From the NCBI RefSeq assembly GCF_900112405.1, contig NZ_FOLI01000001.1:372001-436000 (forward strand): a stretch of DNA of 64,000 bases, written 5' to 3'. Below, in pieces: positions 34,128 to 42,251 of this stretch. A program made the translations under genes and the position numbers. The notes beneath the pieces were generated by a model, which saw nothing but the letters and a program-made list of their open reading frames with translations, had not been told where the DNA came from and did no database searches. The stretch comes from Fructobacillus durionis (GTDB lineage: Bacteria > Bacillota > Bacilli > Lactobacillales > Lactobacillaceae). Each line of letters opens with the position of its first letter. Positions within the stretch are counted from its first letter, which is position 1.

Positions 34128-35462
34128 ATGGCAAGAACAATTCAAGATATTTATGCTAATGAAAAGCGGCGGGTTGTCTTTTTAATCGATTCGAAAAGTT
34201 TCTATGCCAGCGTGGAGTGTGTGGAACGGGGACTTAATCCCTTGAAGGCTATGTTAGTAGTTATGTCCCATCAGGAGAACCTGAAGGGTGGCTTAGTGTT
34301 AGCATCGTCGCCCATGGCTAAAAAGCGTTTAGGGATTTCGAACGTTACCCGCCAAAAGGACGTCCCGGACATACCCGGTTTAGTGAAAGCTGAACCCCGC
34401 ATGAATCTATACATACAAAAGAACTTGGAAATTAATGCTATCTATCAGCGCTATGTAGACGAGCAGCACCTGCTGCCGTATTCAATTGATGAATCCATAT
34501 TAGACGTTACGGACTTTTGGAAACTTTTTGGGGAAAGCCCCAAGGAAGTGGCTCAAAAAATCCAAAAAGAAGTCCTAAAGGAAACGGGGATTTACCTGTC
34601 GGTCGGCATTGGTGACAGTCCGGTGATGGCCAAACTGGCTCTAGATTTAGCGGCCAAGTCCGACCCCCATCTATTGGCCGAGTGGCACTATGAGGACTTG
34701 CCCCAAGTGCTTTGGCCGGTTAGTGACTTTGGCAAAGTCTGGTCGATTGGTCGAAAGACCGCTAAAAAATTACAGGCCTGGGGCATTCATTCGATGGGGG
34801 ACCTGGCCCATTACAATCCCTACGTTTTGAAAAAGAAGTTAGGTCTAATGGGGGAGCAGCTCTTTGCCCTGGCCTGGGGTATCGACCGTTCCGACTTGAC
34901 AGAGAAAGTCCAAACGAAGAATAAATCCTATGGTAATTCCCAAGTGCTCCCTTATAACTATCGGGACCGAGAAGCGATTCGGGTTGTGATATTGGAAATG
35001 GCGGACCAGGTAGCCTCCCGGCTTCGGTCACACGGGGTTCGGGCGGGGCTTGTCAGTCTTTATATGGGCTATGCCGAAGAGAAGATTGACTTTGACGAAC
35101 GGCACAGCCGGACAACGGGTCTCCACCAGACTGTACGAATTGAACCAAGTAACCGCAGTAGTACCATGATGGCTACCCTGGAGAAGCTCTTTAATCAGTA
35201 TTGGAACGGACAGCCGGTACGGCACGTTGGCGTGACGATGGCAGATTTAGGGACGGATAAGGTTCAGACCTTGTCACTTTTTGAACCAGCACCAGAAGCA
35301 GAAGAAGAAAAACAGGACCCGGTTGACCAAGTGGTTGATCAACTACGGAAACGTTTTGGTTCTGCTGCCATTGTTCGTTCCCACTCACTAGAGCACGGTG
35401 CCCGAGCCATTGAACGAGCCGGTTTGGTTGGCGGACACAACGGGGGGAATACCTATGAATAA
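34128..35462 (+). CDS. Y-family DNA polymerase (UmuC/UvrX-like)
   Basis: Translesion DNA polymerase expected to copy damaged DNA with low fidelity. The family start VVFLIDSKSFYASVECVERG holds the first metal-binding Asp. LLPYSIDESILDVTD has the catalytic Asp-Glu, and SVGIGDSPVMAKLALDLAAKSDP is typical of the Gram-positive UmuC/UvrX branch, not of DinB. Start ATG 34128 follows GAGGT, giving 444 residues. A LexA box overlaps the promoter. It heads a three-gene operon; its stop overlaps the next gene by eight bases. Confidence 0.92.
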   Translation: MARTIQDIYANEKRRVVFLIDSKSFYASVECVERGLNPLKAMLVVMSHQENLKGGLVLASSPMAKKRLGISNVTRQKDVPDIPGLVKAEPRMNLYIQKNLEINAIYQRYVDEQHLLPYSIDESILDVTDFWKLFGESPKEVAQKIQKEVLKETGIYLSVGIGDSPVMAKLALDLAAKSDPHLLAEWHYEDLPQVLWPVSDFGKVWSIGRKTAKKLQAWGIHSMGDLAHYNPYVLKKKLGLMGEQLFALAWGIDRSDLTEKVQTKNKSYGNSQVLPYNYRDREAIRVVILEMADQVASRLRSHGVRAGLVSLYMGYAEEKIDFDERHSRTTGLHQTVRIEPSNRSSTMMATLEKLFNQYWNGQPVRHVGVTMADLGTDKVQTLSLFEPAPEAEEEKQDPVDQVVDQLRKRFGSAAIVRSHSLEHGARAIERAGLVGGHNGGNTYE

Positions 35463-35865
35463 GGACTTCTTAGAAGGGGAAGACTGGCTAGCCATGGTGC
35501 AGCAGTACTTTGAAAAGGACTATCGGGAACGGGGAAAGGTGAAGTGGAACGGCTTCTTCCTATCTGACCACACGGCAAAGTTAAAGAGCAAGAGCCAGAA
35601 TGAGAAAGTGGCGAATCAAGCGGTTTGGTTATCAAAGCGGTCACTGGAGCAAATCCAACAATCCGTTCACCTGGCCTATGAGCATGCCAGCCTATTGATT
35701 CTTCAGAAGAACCAAGTTGATTGTGATAATCGAATACCCTTGCCAGTAGCAGGGCGAGTACGTGATTTTTATGCAGAGGGCTTTTATTTAGGAGATGAAG
35801 CCATTGATTGGACCGAAGTACGGTATGCGGAGGTAAAGAATGGAAAATCAAGAATTAATTACTGA
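35455..35865 (+). CDS. YolD-like protein of the umuC operon
   Basis: A 136-residue soluble protein whose early segment (DYRERGKVKWNGFFLSDH) resembles the YolD family, small proteins encoded beside UmuC/UvrX polymerases in Firmicutes and phages. No enzyme motif is visible. The start is ATG 35455, with GGGGGGAA just before it and an eight-base overlap with the polymerase gene; the gene also overlaps the next one by 26 bases. A partner role for the polymerase is inferred from position and the shared SOS promoter. Confidence 0.65.
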   Translation: MNKDFLEGEDWLAMVQQYFEKDYRERGKVKWNGFFLSDHTAKLKSKSQNEKVANQAVWLSKRSLEQIQQSVHLAYEHASLLILQKNQVDCDNRIPLPVAGRVRDFYAEGFYLGDEAIDWTEVRYAEVKNGKSRINY

Positions 35866-36100
35866 AGTAATAAGAAGCATTGAGCCGCTTTTTCAAAAGA
35901 AGCCCAACGTCATTTATGAGGTGCGCTTAGTGAATCAGCCCTTTGCGGAGCAAATGAACATCTTCTTTGAGTGGGGGAGGATTGGACATGCGACAATTTC
36001 CAGACAGATTAAAGCGGTCCACCATATTGGCATGGACCAGGTTTTGACTTTTAAAAAGGAACTGGCAAAGCGCCTGTCGATCCCAATCCGTGTCGATTAA
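35840..36100 (+). CDS. Unrecognised 86-residue protein of the umuC operon
   Basis: A small protein, probably cytoplasmic, with no membrane segment. It has an acidic N-terminus (MENQELITEVIRSIEPLF), a central beta-like part containing EVRLVNQPFAEQMNIFFEW, and a basic helical C-terminus (LTFKKELAKRL). I do not recognise the family. It overlaps the YolD-like gene by 26 bases and is under the same LexA box, so a DNA-damage role is likely but unproven. GGAGGTAAAG before the ATG supports translation. Confidence 0.65.
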   Translation: MENQELITEVIRSIEPLFQKKPNVIYEVRLVNQPFAEQMNIFFEWGRIGHATISRQIKAVHHIGMDQVLTFKKELAKRLSIPIRVD

Positions 36101-36101
36101 G

Positions 36102-36130
36102 GAACAGAATCTGACATCTGTTCAACTTTT
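36102..36130 (+). terminator. Probable terminator of the umuC operon
   Basis: GAACAGA (36102-36108) pairs with TCTGTTC (36117-36123), followed by AACTTTTT. It is weaker than the other terminators here and could instead be an operator for the next promoter. Confidence 0.5.
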
Positions 36131-36139
36131 TCTAAATAG

Positions 36140-36169
36140 TTTACATATGTGAAGTAATAAGACTATACT
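36140..36169 (+). promoter_or_regulatory. Promoter of the pyruvate oxidase gene
   Basis: TTTACA (36140-36145), 18 bp and TATACT (36164-36169). The palindrome ACATATGT (36143-36150) overlaps the -35 box and could bind a regulator. Confidence 0.6.
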
Positions 36170-36198
36170 GGGGGTAAGAAAAGAACAGGAGATGTCTT

Positions 36199-38016
36199 AT
36201 GTCAGAGAATACTGTAGCAGCAAGCGTCGCAATGTTAAAGGTTATTGAGGGATGGGGTGTTGACCATGTGTATGGTTACCCTGGTGGATCATTTAACTCC
36301 ACCTTGTCCGCTTTAACCGAAGAAAAAGATAAGTTGAAGTACATTCAAATTCGTCATGAGCAGGTCGGAGCCTTTGCTGCAGCGGCCGATGCGAAGTTGA
36401 CGGGTAAGATTGGTGTGGCCTTCGCCTCAGCTGGTCCAGGAGCTACCAACCTATTGACTGGTTTGTACGATGCCCGTGAGGACCATGCTCCCGTTTTGGC
36501 CTTGGTTGGACAAGCCGGTACTTCAGTAATGAATACGAACTTCTTCCAGGAATTCAACGAAGATCCAATTTTTGAAGATGTTTCCGTATACTGCCGTACG
36601 ATTATGACAGCCGAGAGCTTGCCACACGTTGTGGACCAAGCCATTCGTCAGGCCTATAAGAATAAGGGCGTGGCCGTTGTTATTATCCCTAATGACTTAG
36701 GCTTCGAACAAATTCCAGACCTTCCATACGGTTCGCACAGTGCTAGTGACGATAAAGTCGCTCCTAAGGTGCAACCAACGGACCAAGAGGTCAAAGAGTT
36801 CTTGCGCCTCGTTTCTCAGGCAAAGCGTCCTGTCCTACACGTTGGACGCGGAATCAAGGATGGTGGGGATGCCATCATCGATTTGTCCAAGAAGTTGCAA
36901 ATTCCAATTATCATGACCGGCTTGGCCAAGGGTTACGTGGATGAGAGTTACGAAGGTAACCTCGGTATGTCAAACCGTGCCGCCCACAAGGCAGCCGATG
37001 AAATCATGGCATCAGCAGACTTGTTGATTGCCGTGGGTGCGGATTTCCCATTCGCCGATGTCATTTATCAAACACACCCAATGAAGTTCATTCAGATTGA
37101 TAACGACCGTGTTGAACTTGGCCGTCACCACAACCTTGATTTGGGTATCTGGTCGGATGCTACTGAGTTTGTAAAGGCTGTCTTGACCAAGGCTGACCAA
37201 GTCGAAGAACGCCCATTCATGAAGGCAGCTATCGCTGATAACTTGAACTGGCGTGACTACATGAAGAAGCAAGAAGAGGGGGCTGTTAACCCAATCAAGC
37301 CCGCCTTCGTCTACCAGCAGGTCAACCGAATTGCCGAAGACGATGCCATCTTCTCAATTGATGTCGGTGATAATATCATTAACGCTTTCCGACACTTGCA
37401 CGTCGGTAAGCGCCAAAAGATGGTCATTTCAGCACTCTTTGCTTCAATGGGAACCGGATTGCCTGGTGCTCTAGCCGCTAAGTTGTCCTTCCCAAACCGC
37501 CAAGCCATTCAAGTGGCCGGGGATGGTGCCTTCTCAATGATTATGCAGGATTTGATTACGGAACGTAAGTATCACTTGCCAATCATTAACGTCATTACTT
37601 CAAACAAGGTGCTTGAATTCATTAAGTCTGAACAAGACGATTTGCCAATGCACCGTTCAGGTATTGATTTGGAAGACCAGAACTTCGCTAAGATTGCTGA
37701 AGGAATGGGTGTAGAAGGTGTTCAGGTAACGGAAGCTGCTGATTTGCCTCGTGCATTTGACCAAGCACTTCAGGTTACGAAAGAAGGCCGTCCATTCTTA
37801 ATCGATGTGAAGGTTACGCCAGCTCGTGCTTTGCCAGTTGAAGCCTTGCAACTTCACCAAGGAAACGGTAAATTTGTTGAGACTGTCAGCCCTAAGTACA
37901 ACGCAAACTTTGATGTTGAACGACCTAAGTCCGTTCGTGACTTCTTAGACTCCTATGACGGTCAATCACTAAAGACTTTGCCAGAGTTCTTTGATGAATA
38001 CGGTGTCACATTATAA
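36199..38016 (+). CDS. Pyruvate oxidase (TPP/FAD enzyme)
   Basis: Cytoplasmic flavoenzyme that converts pyruvate, phosphate and oxygen to acetyl phosphate, CO2 and hydrogen peroxide. The N-terminal half reads like Lactobacillus pyruvate oxidase (YGYPGGSFNSTLSAL, RHEQVGAFAAAADAKLTGK, FASAGPGATNLLTGLYDARE), with the TPP-activating Glu54. The thiamine-magnesium motif GDGAFSMIMQDL has Asp442. At 605 residues it fits Pox better than catabolic acetolactate synthase (about 560), although the two are related and acetolactate synthase remains the alternative. It is a single gene with its own promoter and terminator. Confidence 0.87.
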   Translation: MSENTVAASVAMLKVIEGWGVDHVYGYPGGSFNSTLSALTEEKDKLKYIQIRHEQVGAFAAAADAKLTGKIGVAFASAGPGATNLLTGLYDAREDHAPVLALVGQAGTSVMNTNFFQEFNEDPIFEDVSVYCRTIMTAESLPHVVDQAIRQAYKNKGVAVVIIPNDLGFEQIPDLPYGSHSASDDKVAPKVQPTDQEVKEFLRLVSQAKRPVLHVGRGIKDGGDAIIDLSKKLQIPIIMTGLAKGYVDESYEGNLGMSNRAAHKAADEIMASADLLIAVGADFPFADVIYQTHPMKFIQIDNDRVELGRHHNLDLGIWSDATEFVKAVLTKADQVEERPFMKAAIADNLNWRDYMKKQEEGAVNPIKPAFVYQQVNRIAEDDAIFSIDVGDNIINAFRHLHVGKRQKMVISALFASMGTGLPGALAAKLSFPNRQAIQVAGDGAFSMIMQDLITERKYHLPIINVITSNKVLEFIKSEQDDLPMHRSGIDLEDQNFAKIAEGMGVEGVQVTEAADLPRAFDQALQVTKEGRPFLIDVKVTPARALPVEALQLHQGNGKFVETVSPKYNANFDVERPKSVRDFLDSYDGQSLKTLPEFFDEYGVTL

Positions 38017-38025
38017 AAGTAAAAA

Positions 38026-38055
38026 AAGAAAAGACGCTTCGGCGCCTTTTTTATT
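38026..38055 (+). terminator. Terminator after the pyruvate oxidase gene
   Basis: A short GC-rich stem with one mismatch and a TTCG tetraloop (GACGC-TTCG-GCGCC) is followed by six T. Confidence 0.7.
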
Positions 38056-38073
38056 TGGAAAAGTCATTCGTCC

Positions 38074-38103
38074 TTGATTATGCTATAGCAGAAAGTGTAA
38101 AAT
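38074..38103 (+). promoter_or_regulatory. Promoter of gpmA
   Basis: TTGATT (38074-38079), 18 bp and TAAAAT (38098-38103), with AAAGGAG before the ATG. Confidence 0.55.
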
Positions 38104-38130
38104 AGGTCACAATCAAAAAAGGAGTTCGAT

Positions 38131-38844
38131 ATGCCAACACTTGTCTTAATACGTCACGGTCAAAGTGAATGGAATCAAGCAAACCGCTTTAACGGTTGGA
38201 TTGATACACAACTTTCAGAAACTGGAAAGAAACAAGCACGGGAAGCGGGAAAGCTTTTGCAAGATCAAGAGCTACACTTCGCTCGGGCTTACTCTTCTGT
38301 TTTGTCACGGACGATTATGACGGTGAACCGGGTGTTGGAAGAGCTGGGTCAGGCCTACATTCCCCAAGTCAAGACCTGGCGTTTGAATGAACGTCACTAC
38401 GGTATTTTGCAGGGTGAGGATAAGGACGTGATGCGGGCTAAGTACGGCAAGGAGCAGGTACAAACTTGGCGTCGTTCTTACTCCGTCTTGCCTCCGTCAT
38501 CAGCGGGATTGTCAAAGACTGTTACCATTGATGGCCGAGTTTACCCTGCCTTTGACCACCGTTATGCAGAAGTTCCCTACGGCTTGTTGCCAAAGAGCGA
38601 AAATATCCAAACGACGGAAGCCCGTGTAAAGCCAATCTTTGAAGAAGGTATCTTGGCAGACTTAAAGCAGGGCAAGGATGTTCTTGTGGTCGCCCATGGG
38701 ACGTCCATTCGGGCCTTGACTAAGTTGGTTGAAGGATTAACGCCGGAGGAAGTCACCAAGGTTGAAATTCCAAACGGTCAGCCAATTCTATATGACTTTT
38801 CAAATGACTTAACTATCAAGCAAAAGACCGTTTTAGGTGATTAA
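38131..38844 (+). CDS. gpmA: 2,3-bisphosphoglycerate-dependent phosphoglycerate mutase
   Basis: Glycolytic interconversion of 3- and 2-phosphoglycerate through a phosphohistidine. The phosphorylated His9 lies in LIRHGQSEWN, FNGWIDTQLSETGKKQA follows, NERHYGILQG holds a substrate-binding Glu, and the second catalytic His189 lies in VVAHGTSIRAL. Length 237 is close to the usual 228-250. It is monocistronic. Confidence 0.95.
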   Translation: MPTLVLIRHGQSEWNQANRFNGWIDTQLSETGKKQAREAGKLLQDQELHFARAYSSVLSRTIMTVNRVLEELGQAYIPQVKTWRLNERHYGILQGEDKDVMRAKYGKEQVQTWRRSYSVLPPSSAGLSKTVTIDGRVYPAFDHRYAEVPYGLLPKSENIQTTEARVKPIFEEGILADLKQGKDVLVVAHGTSIRALTKLVEGLTPEEVTKVEIPNGQPILYDFSNDLTIKQKTVLGD

Positions 38845-38849
38845 GGGAC

Positions 38850-38874
38850 AAAGGACGTGGAAACGTCCTTTTTA
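38850..38874 (+). terminator. Terminator after gpmA
   Basis: AAAGGACGT (38850-38858) pairs with ACGTCCTTT (38863-38871) around GGAA. Confidence 0.8.
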
Positions 38875-38893
38875 TGTAGGGTGAAGTGGGACT

Positions 38894-38922
38894 TTGCAAA
38901 AGAAAGTGTCTTCTTTTATAAT
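38894..38922 (+). promoter_or_regulatory. Promoter of the NAD(P)-binding protein gene
   Basis: TTGCAA (38894-38899), 17 bp and a perfect TATAAT (38917-38922). Confidence 0.55.
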
Positions 38923-38971
38923 AGAAAATCCATCAGTTTCTTTATAAAGTACAATCAATAAGGAGGTTAGC

Positions 38972-39625
38972 ATGTCAAATGTATTAGTAATCGGGGCCCA
39001 TGGTAAAGTCGGTCGTTTAGCCGTCCAAAACCTACTAGCGTCAGGCGACAACGTTTACGCTGGTTATCGAGAAGAAAAGCAGTTTGATACACTAGCAGAT
39101 CAGCATTCTTTAACAGCTATTCTATTCGATCTCAACATGTCGGCAACTGAAATGGCTGCTGTGATGACGAAATATGGTATTCAGCAGGTGGTCTTCACTG
39201 CTGGGGCTGGTGGTAAAGGTGGTGCTGAACGAACTGCTGCTGTTGATTTGGATGGTGCAGTTAAAGCCATGGAAGCCGCAAAGTCTGCTGAAATTGAAAA
39301 GTTCGTCATGGTTTCAGCAGCTGGTGCTGATAACCGTGTCATCTGGAAGAAGTCTGGTATCTATACCTACTTTATGATGAAGCACTATGCGGATATGATT
39401 TTGCAGGATTCTACTTTGAATTACACCATTTTGCGACCAAGCACGCTTTCTGATGAGCAGGCCAGTGGTGAGATTACTCTGTTAGATGAGCAGACTGTGC
39501 CCACTAGTTCAGTTTCAAGAGCTGATGTTGCTCAAATGATTGTTTTAGCAGTACACAATTCAAAAATGGATAAAAAGATTATTTCATTTGAACAGGGAAA
39601 TGCTGACATGTACGCCTTGTTCTAA
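38972..39625 (+). CDS. NAD(P)-binding oxidoreductase, atypical SDR
   Basis: A Rossmann-fold protein of 217 residues. The nucleotide-binding glycine motif is GAHGKVGR at the N-terminus and VFTAGAGGKGG follows. The SDR catalytic Tyr-Lys pair is not obvious, so it belongs with the atypical NmrA/YhfK-like short-chain group, whose members act as reductases or redox sensors. ILRPSTLSDE is a family motif. AAGGAGG lies before the ATG. The substrate is unknown. The gene has its own promoter and terminator. Confidence 0.82.
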   Translation: MSNVLVIGAHGKVGRLAVQNLLASGDNVYAGYREEKQFDTLADQHSLTAILFDLNMSATEMAAVMTKYGIQQVVFTAGAGGKGGAERTAAVDLDGAVKAMEAAKSAEIEKFVMVSAAGADNRVIWKKSGIYTYFMMKHYADMILQDSTLNYTILRPSTLSDEQASGEITLLDEQTVPTSSVSRADVAQMIVLAVHNSKMDKKIISFEQGNADMYALF

Positions 39626-39628
39626 AAT

Positions 39629-39664
39629 AAAAAGCCCTTCGCATTGAGTTGCGAGGGGCTTTTT
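39629..39664. terminator. Bidirectional terminator, oxidoreductase / HAD gene
   Basis: A 15-bp stem (39629-39643 with 39650-39664, one G-T) lies between two convergent genes, with A and T runs in the arms. Confidence 0.85.
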
Positions 39665-39666
39665 GA

Positions 39667-40356
39667 TTAGAGCATTTGGGCTAGTTCAGCTAATGAATAG
39701 GCGATGCGGTTGGGGTGAATGCTGTCTGGTAGTTCTTTTTTTGTTAGGTTCAGCCAAATGGTTTCGATACCCGCGTTCTGACCACCGAGCATGTCGGAGT
39801 ATAGACCATCCCCAATCATGATTGTCTTTTCTTTATCAACGTCAGGGCGACTAGCAAAGATTTTTTCAAAGAAAAGGGCGTCAGGCTTGGCAACGGCAAG
39901 ACCTTCAGATGTAAAGACCTGGTCGAAATATGGCATGAGTCCAGTCTCCTTTAAACGACGTAGCTGTGTTTCTTCTTGGCCGTTGGTACCGGCTAAGATT
40001 CGGTAGCGACCGTGCAGACTTTTCAATAGTTCTTTAGCGCCGTCTAACATGCGATAGTTGTGATCACGAAGGTAGGCGTAGTCTTCTTCCATTTGTGTAG
40101 CATTAACTTGTTGGCTTAATGCCAGCTTTTCCAAAGTCTTAGGAAAGCGGTCTTGAAAGATGGTGTGACGGTCAATTTCTTTCATCTCATACTGATACCA
40201 AAGACGACTGTTAACGGCCTGGTAGGTGGTTAAAGCCTCTTCTAGTGCAGCACCTGAAAGTTGTGCGTGCTTTTGAAAGAGCTCCTTAATATCGGCTACC
40301 TCACCACCCTTAAAGTCGAGCAGTGTGTCATCTAAGTCAAAAATTAGGGTTTGCAT
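39667..40356 (-). CDS. HAD hydrolase, YjjG-type nucleotidase
   Basis: Haloacid-dehalogenase phosphatase resembling YjjG, which removes phosphate from pyrimidine and non-standard nucleoside monophosphates. Motif I is FDLDDTLLDF with the nucleophile Asp and the acid-base Asp. The motif II threonine lies in LAGTNG, the motif III lysine in KPDALFF, and motif IV is MIGDGLYSDMLGGQNAGI. The start is the ATG ending at 40356, since GGAGG lies eleven bases upstream and inside a longer version. It has 229 residues. The substrate is inferred from family resemblance. Confidence 0.87.
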   Translation of the reverse strand: MQTLIFDLDDTLLDFKGGEVADIKELFQKHAQLSGAALEEALTTYQAVNSRLWYQYEMKEIDRHTIFQDRFPKTLEKLALSQQVNATQMEEDYAYLRDHNYRMLDGAKELLKSLHGRYRILAGTNGQEETQLRRLKETGLMPYFDQVFTSEGLAVAKPDALFFEKIFASRPDVDKEKTIMIGDGLYSDMLGGQNAGIETIWLNLTKKELPDSIHPNRIAYSLAELAQML

Positions 40357-40394
40357 GAAATTAAAATCCTCCAAAAGATATCACGAATGCTTAT

Positions 40395-40403
40395 ATTATA
40401 GCA
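40395..40403 (-). promoter_or_regulatory. Extended -10 promoter of the HAD gene
   Basis: On the minus strand, TG-C-TATAAT lies 39 bp before the HAD start. Confidence 0.6.
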
Positions 40404-40459
40404 GGTGGTGATAGGGAGAAAGTTGGCGTCAAACAAACTTAGTAAATTATTAATTTCAC

Positions 40460-40488
40460 TTGAAATCAATCCAAGTTAGGTGTTTAAT
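40460..40488 (+). promoter_or_regulatory. Promoter of the YeiH-like gene
   Basis: TTGAAA (40460-40465), 17 bp and TTTAAT (40483-40488). Confidence 0.5.
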
Positions 40489-40531
40489 AAAATTCGTTGC
40501 TTTCATTAAAAATGATAAGGAAGAGAAGACT

Positions 40532-41533
40532 ATGAAAATCAAAAAAGAGCAGGTGAAGGGAATCGTTCTCGTACTGATTCTCTCCGCTTTGTCCCAGTTC
40601 TTTGCCCGCTTTTTACCACAATTAGGTGCCGAAGGAATTGCCATGATTTTGGGAATTATCCTCGGTAATACCTTGTTAACATCAGCGAGTTACGCTTCTG
40701 GTGTGAAGTGGTCCGAAAAGTATCCAATCGAAATTGGGATTGCTTTACTAGGATCGACTTTAACCTTTGCCACGATTGCTAAGCTTGGCTATCAAGGGGT
40801 TCTCTTCATTATTGTGAACATGGCCTTGGTTATCGGAACGGTTTTCTTGCTAGGACGCTATGTCTTCAAGGTCTCTTTGTCCGAAACGATGTTAATGGCT
40901 GCTGGAAACGCAGTCTGTGGTTCTTCCGCCATTGCCGGTGTTGCACCAGCGATTAATGCTAAGGACGATGATCGTCGTACAGCCGTTGCCACGGTGTCTC
41001 TGACAGGAATGCTCTTGCTTTTGACTTTACCAGCCCTAAGCCACGTCCTATTTGGTAGTCATAACTTCTTAACGGGTGCCTTAGTTGGTGGAACGGTTCA
41101 ATCGGTTGGACAGGTTGTTGGTACCGCTTCGTTGATTAACCCAACGGTTGTCACTTATGCGACACTCTTCAAATTGCTCCGTGTCATGATGTTGGTGGTC
41201 GTCGTGATTTCCTTTGCGACAATCGCGAAAAAGGCTTCCGCAGAAGAAGTTGTTGAAGACGAGAAGAAGGCGAAGAACAAGTTACTTCCTTGGTACATCA
41301 TCGCCTTTATCATCCTTCTTGTTATCAACTCAATGGCAACGTTACCAAGTGCTGTGCACGACGTGGCGCATGGTATTTCATCCTTCTTTGGCGTTGTCAA
41401 CTTGGCCGCCATTGGCTTGAACTTGAAGTGGACGGTCATTAAGAAGTCCGGGGCAAAGTTCTTATCATTTGGATTCGTTGTTGGACTTTGTCAGGTTATT
41501 CTTGCCATTGTCTTGATTAAGTTATTCTTTTAA
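40532..41533 (+). CDS. YeiH family putative sulfate/anion exporter (UPF0324)
   Basis: A multi-pass membrane protein of 333 residues with about ten hydrophobic segments. The family markers GIILGNTLL, KYPIEIGIALLGSTLTF and GNAVCGSSAIAGVAPAI are clear, as is the short cytosolic loop KKASAEEVVEDEKKAKNK before the last helices. The family is annotated as putative sulfate exporters, but the substrate is not well established. The start is ATG 40532 after AAGGAAGAG; a longer frame lies in the promoter region. No LysR-type partner is adjacent, unlike in enterobacteria. Confidence 0.87.
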   Translation: MKIKKEQVKGIVLVLILSALSQFFARFLPQLGAEGIAMILGIILGNTLLTSASYASGVKWSEKYPIEIGIALLGSTLTFATIAKLGYQGVLFIIVNMALVIGTVFLLGRYVFKVSLSETMLMAAGNAVCGSSAIAGVAPAINAKDDDRRTAVATVSLTGMLLLLTLPALSHVLFGSHNFLTGALVGGTVQSVGQVVGTASLINPTVVTYATLFKLLRVMMLVVVVISFATIAKKASAEEVVEDEKKAKNKLLPWYIIAFIILLVINSMATLPSAVHDVAHGISSFFGVVNLAAIGLNLKWTVIKKSGAKFLSFGFVVGLCQVILAIVLIKLFF

Positions 41534-41543
41534 TCTTATTTGG

Positions 41544-41572
41544 AAAGCAGCCGGAGTGCTGCTTTTTTTATT
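41544..41572 (+). terminator. Terminator after the YeiH-like gene
   Basis: AAAGCAGC (41544-41551) pairs with GCTGCTTT (41558-41565), followed by more T. Confidence 0.8.
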
Positions 41573-41580
41573 GTTATAAT
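41572..41580 (+). promoter_or_regulatory. Extended -10 promoter of the quinone reductase gene
   Basis: TG-T-TATAAT lies immediately after the preceding terminator and 56 bp before the ATG. Confidence 0.6.
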
Positions 41581-41635
41581 ATTCCATAAGAAGGCTTTTT
41601 CATCAAAAGAGTCTTTCAATGGAGTAGGGGGAATG

Positions 41636-42202
41636 ATGAATCTATTAATTATTCAAGGACACCCGGACAGGGAGTCTTTCACACATGCCAACGCGATGAA
41701 TGCGATGAGAGAGGCTGAGAAAGCCGGGCATCAGGTGAAAATGATTGACTTAGCAGTCGATGATTTTGATCCAATACTACGCTTTGGTTATCGTCAGCAC
41801 ATGGATGATGAGAGTGCACCCCATCATTTTCAAGAGTTGATTCAAGAAGCTGACCATTTAGCCTTTTTCTTTCCAGTCTGGTGGGGTGCAGAACCCGCCG
41901 TGTTAAAAGGTTTTTTAGATCGAACGTTAACTCCTGGCTTTGCTTATCACTATGAGTCGCCAACTAAGATTCAGCATCTCTTGAAGGGGAAAACAGCTAG
42001 TCTGTTCATTACGAGTCGTGGTCCTGCCTGGTTTACGAAATCACCATACGGGGCCGTTGTGTCCCGTTGGAAACGGTTAGTCCTCGGTTTTTCTGGCATC
42101 AAAGTTAAAAAGACGCTTGTGATGGGTGATATGAATACGAAGAAAAATACAGAAAAGAAGCGCCAAGCATTCATGGCGCTCTCTGCAAAAGAATTGCAAT
42201 AG
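41636..42202 (+). CDS. NAD(P)H quinone reductase-like flavoprotein
   Basis: Flavodoxin-fold protein of the NQO1/KefF/MdaB type, expected to bind FAD or FMN and reduce quinones or similar acceptors. Motifs are LLIIQGHPDRESFTHA at the start and FFFPVWWGAEPAVLKGFLDR near residue 85, then TPGFAYHYE. The start is one of two adjacent ATGs (41633 or 41636) after AGTAGGGGGA; 41636 gives 188 residues. It has its own promoter and a bidirectional terminator. The acceptor is unknown. Confidence 0.86.
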   Translation: MNLLIIQGHPDRESFTHANAMNAMREAEKAGHQVKMIDLAVDDFDPILRFGYRQHMDDESAPHHFQELIQEADHLAFFFPVWWGAEPAVLKGFLDRTLTPGFAYHYESPTKIQHLLKGKTASLFITSRGPAWFTKSPYGAVVSRWKRLVLGFSGIKVKKTLVMGDMNTKKNTEKKRQAFMALSAKELQ

Positions 42203-42236
42203 AAAAAGAGCTAACCTTCGATGGTTAGCTCTTTTT
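42203..42236. terminator. Bidirectional terminator, quinone reductase / amtB
   Basis: A perfect 14-bp stem (42203-42216 with 42223-42236) and a TTCGAT loop. Confidence 0.88.
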
Positions 42237-42251
42237 AAGTATGTTGACTTA

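Noticed and set aside
36199-38016. Acetolactate synthase as the primary call
   Set aside because: Length (605 residues) and the N-terminal motifs fit pyruvate oxidase better, although the families are close and the alternative is kept in the entry.
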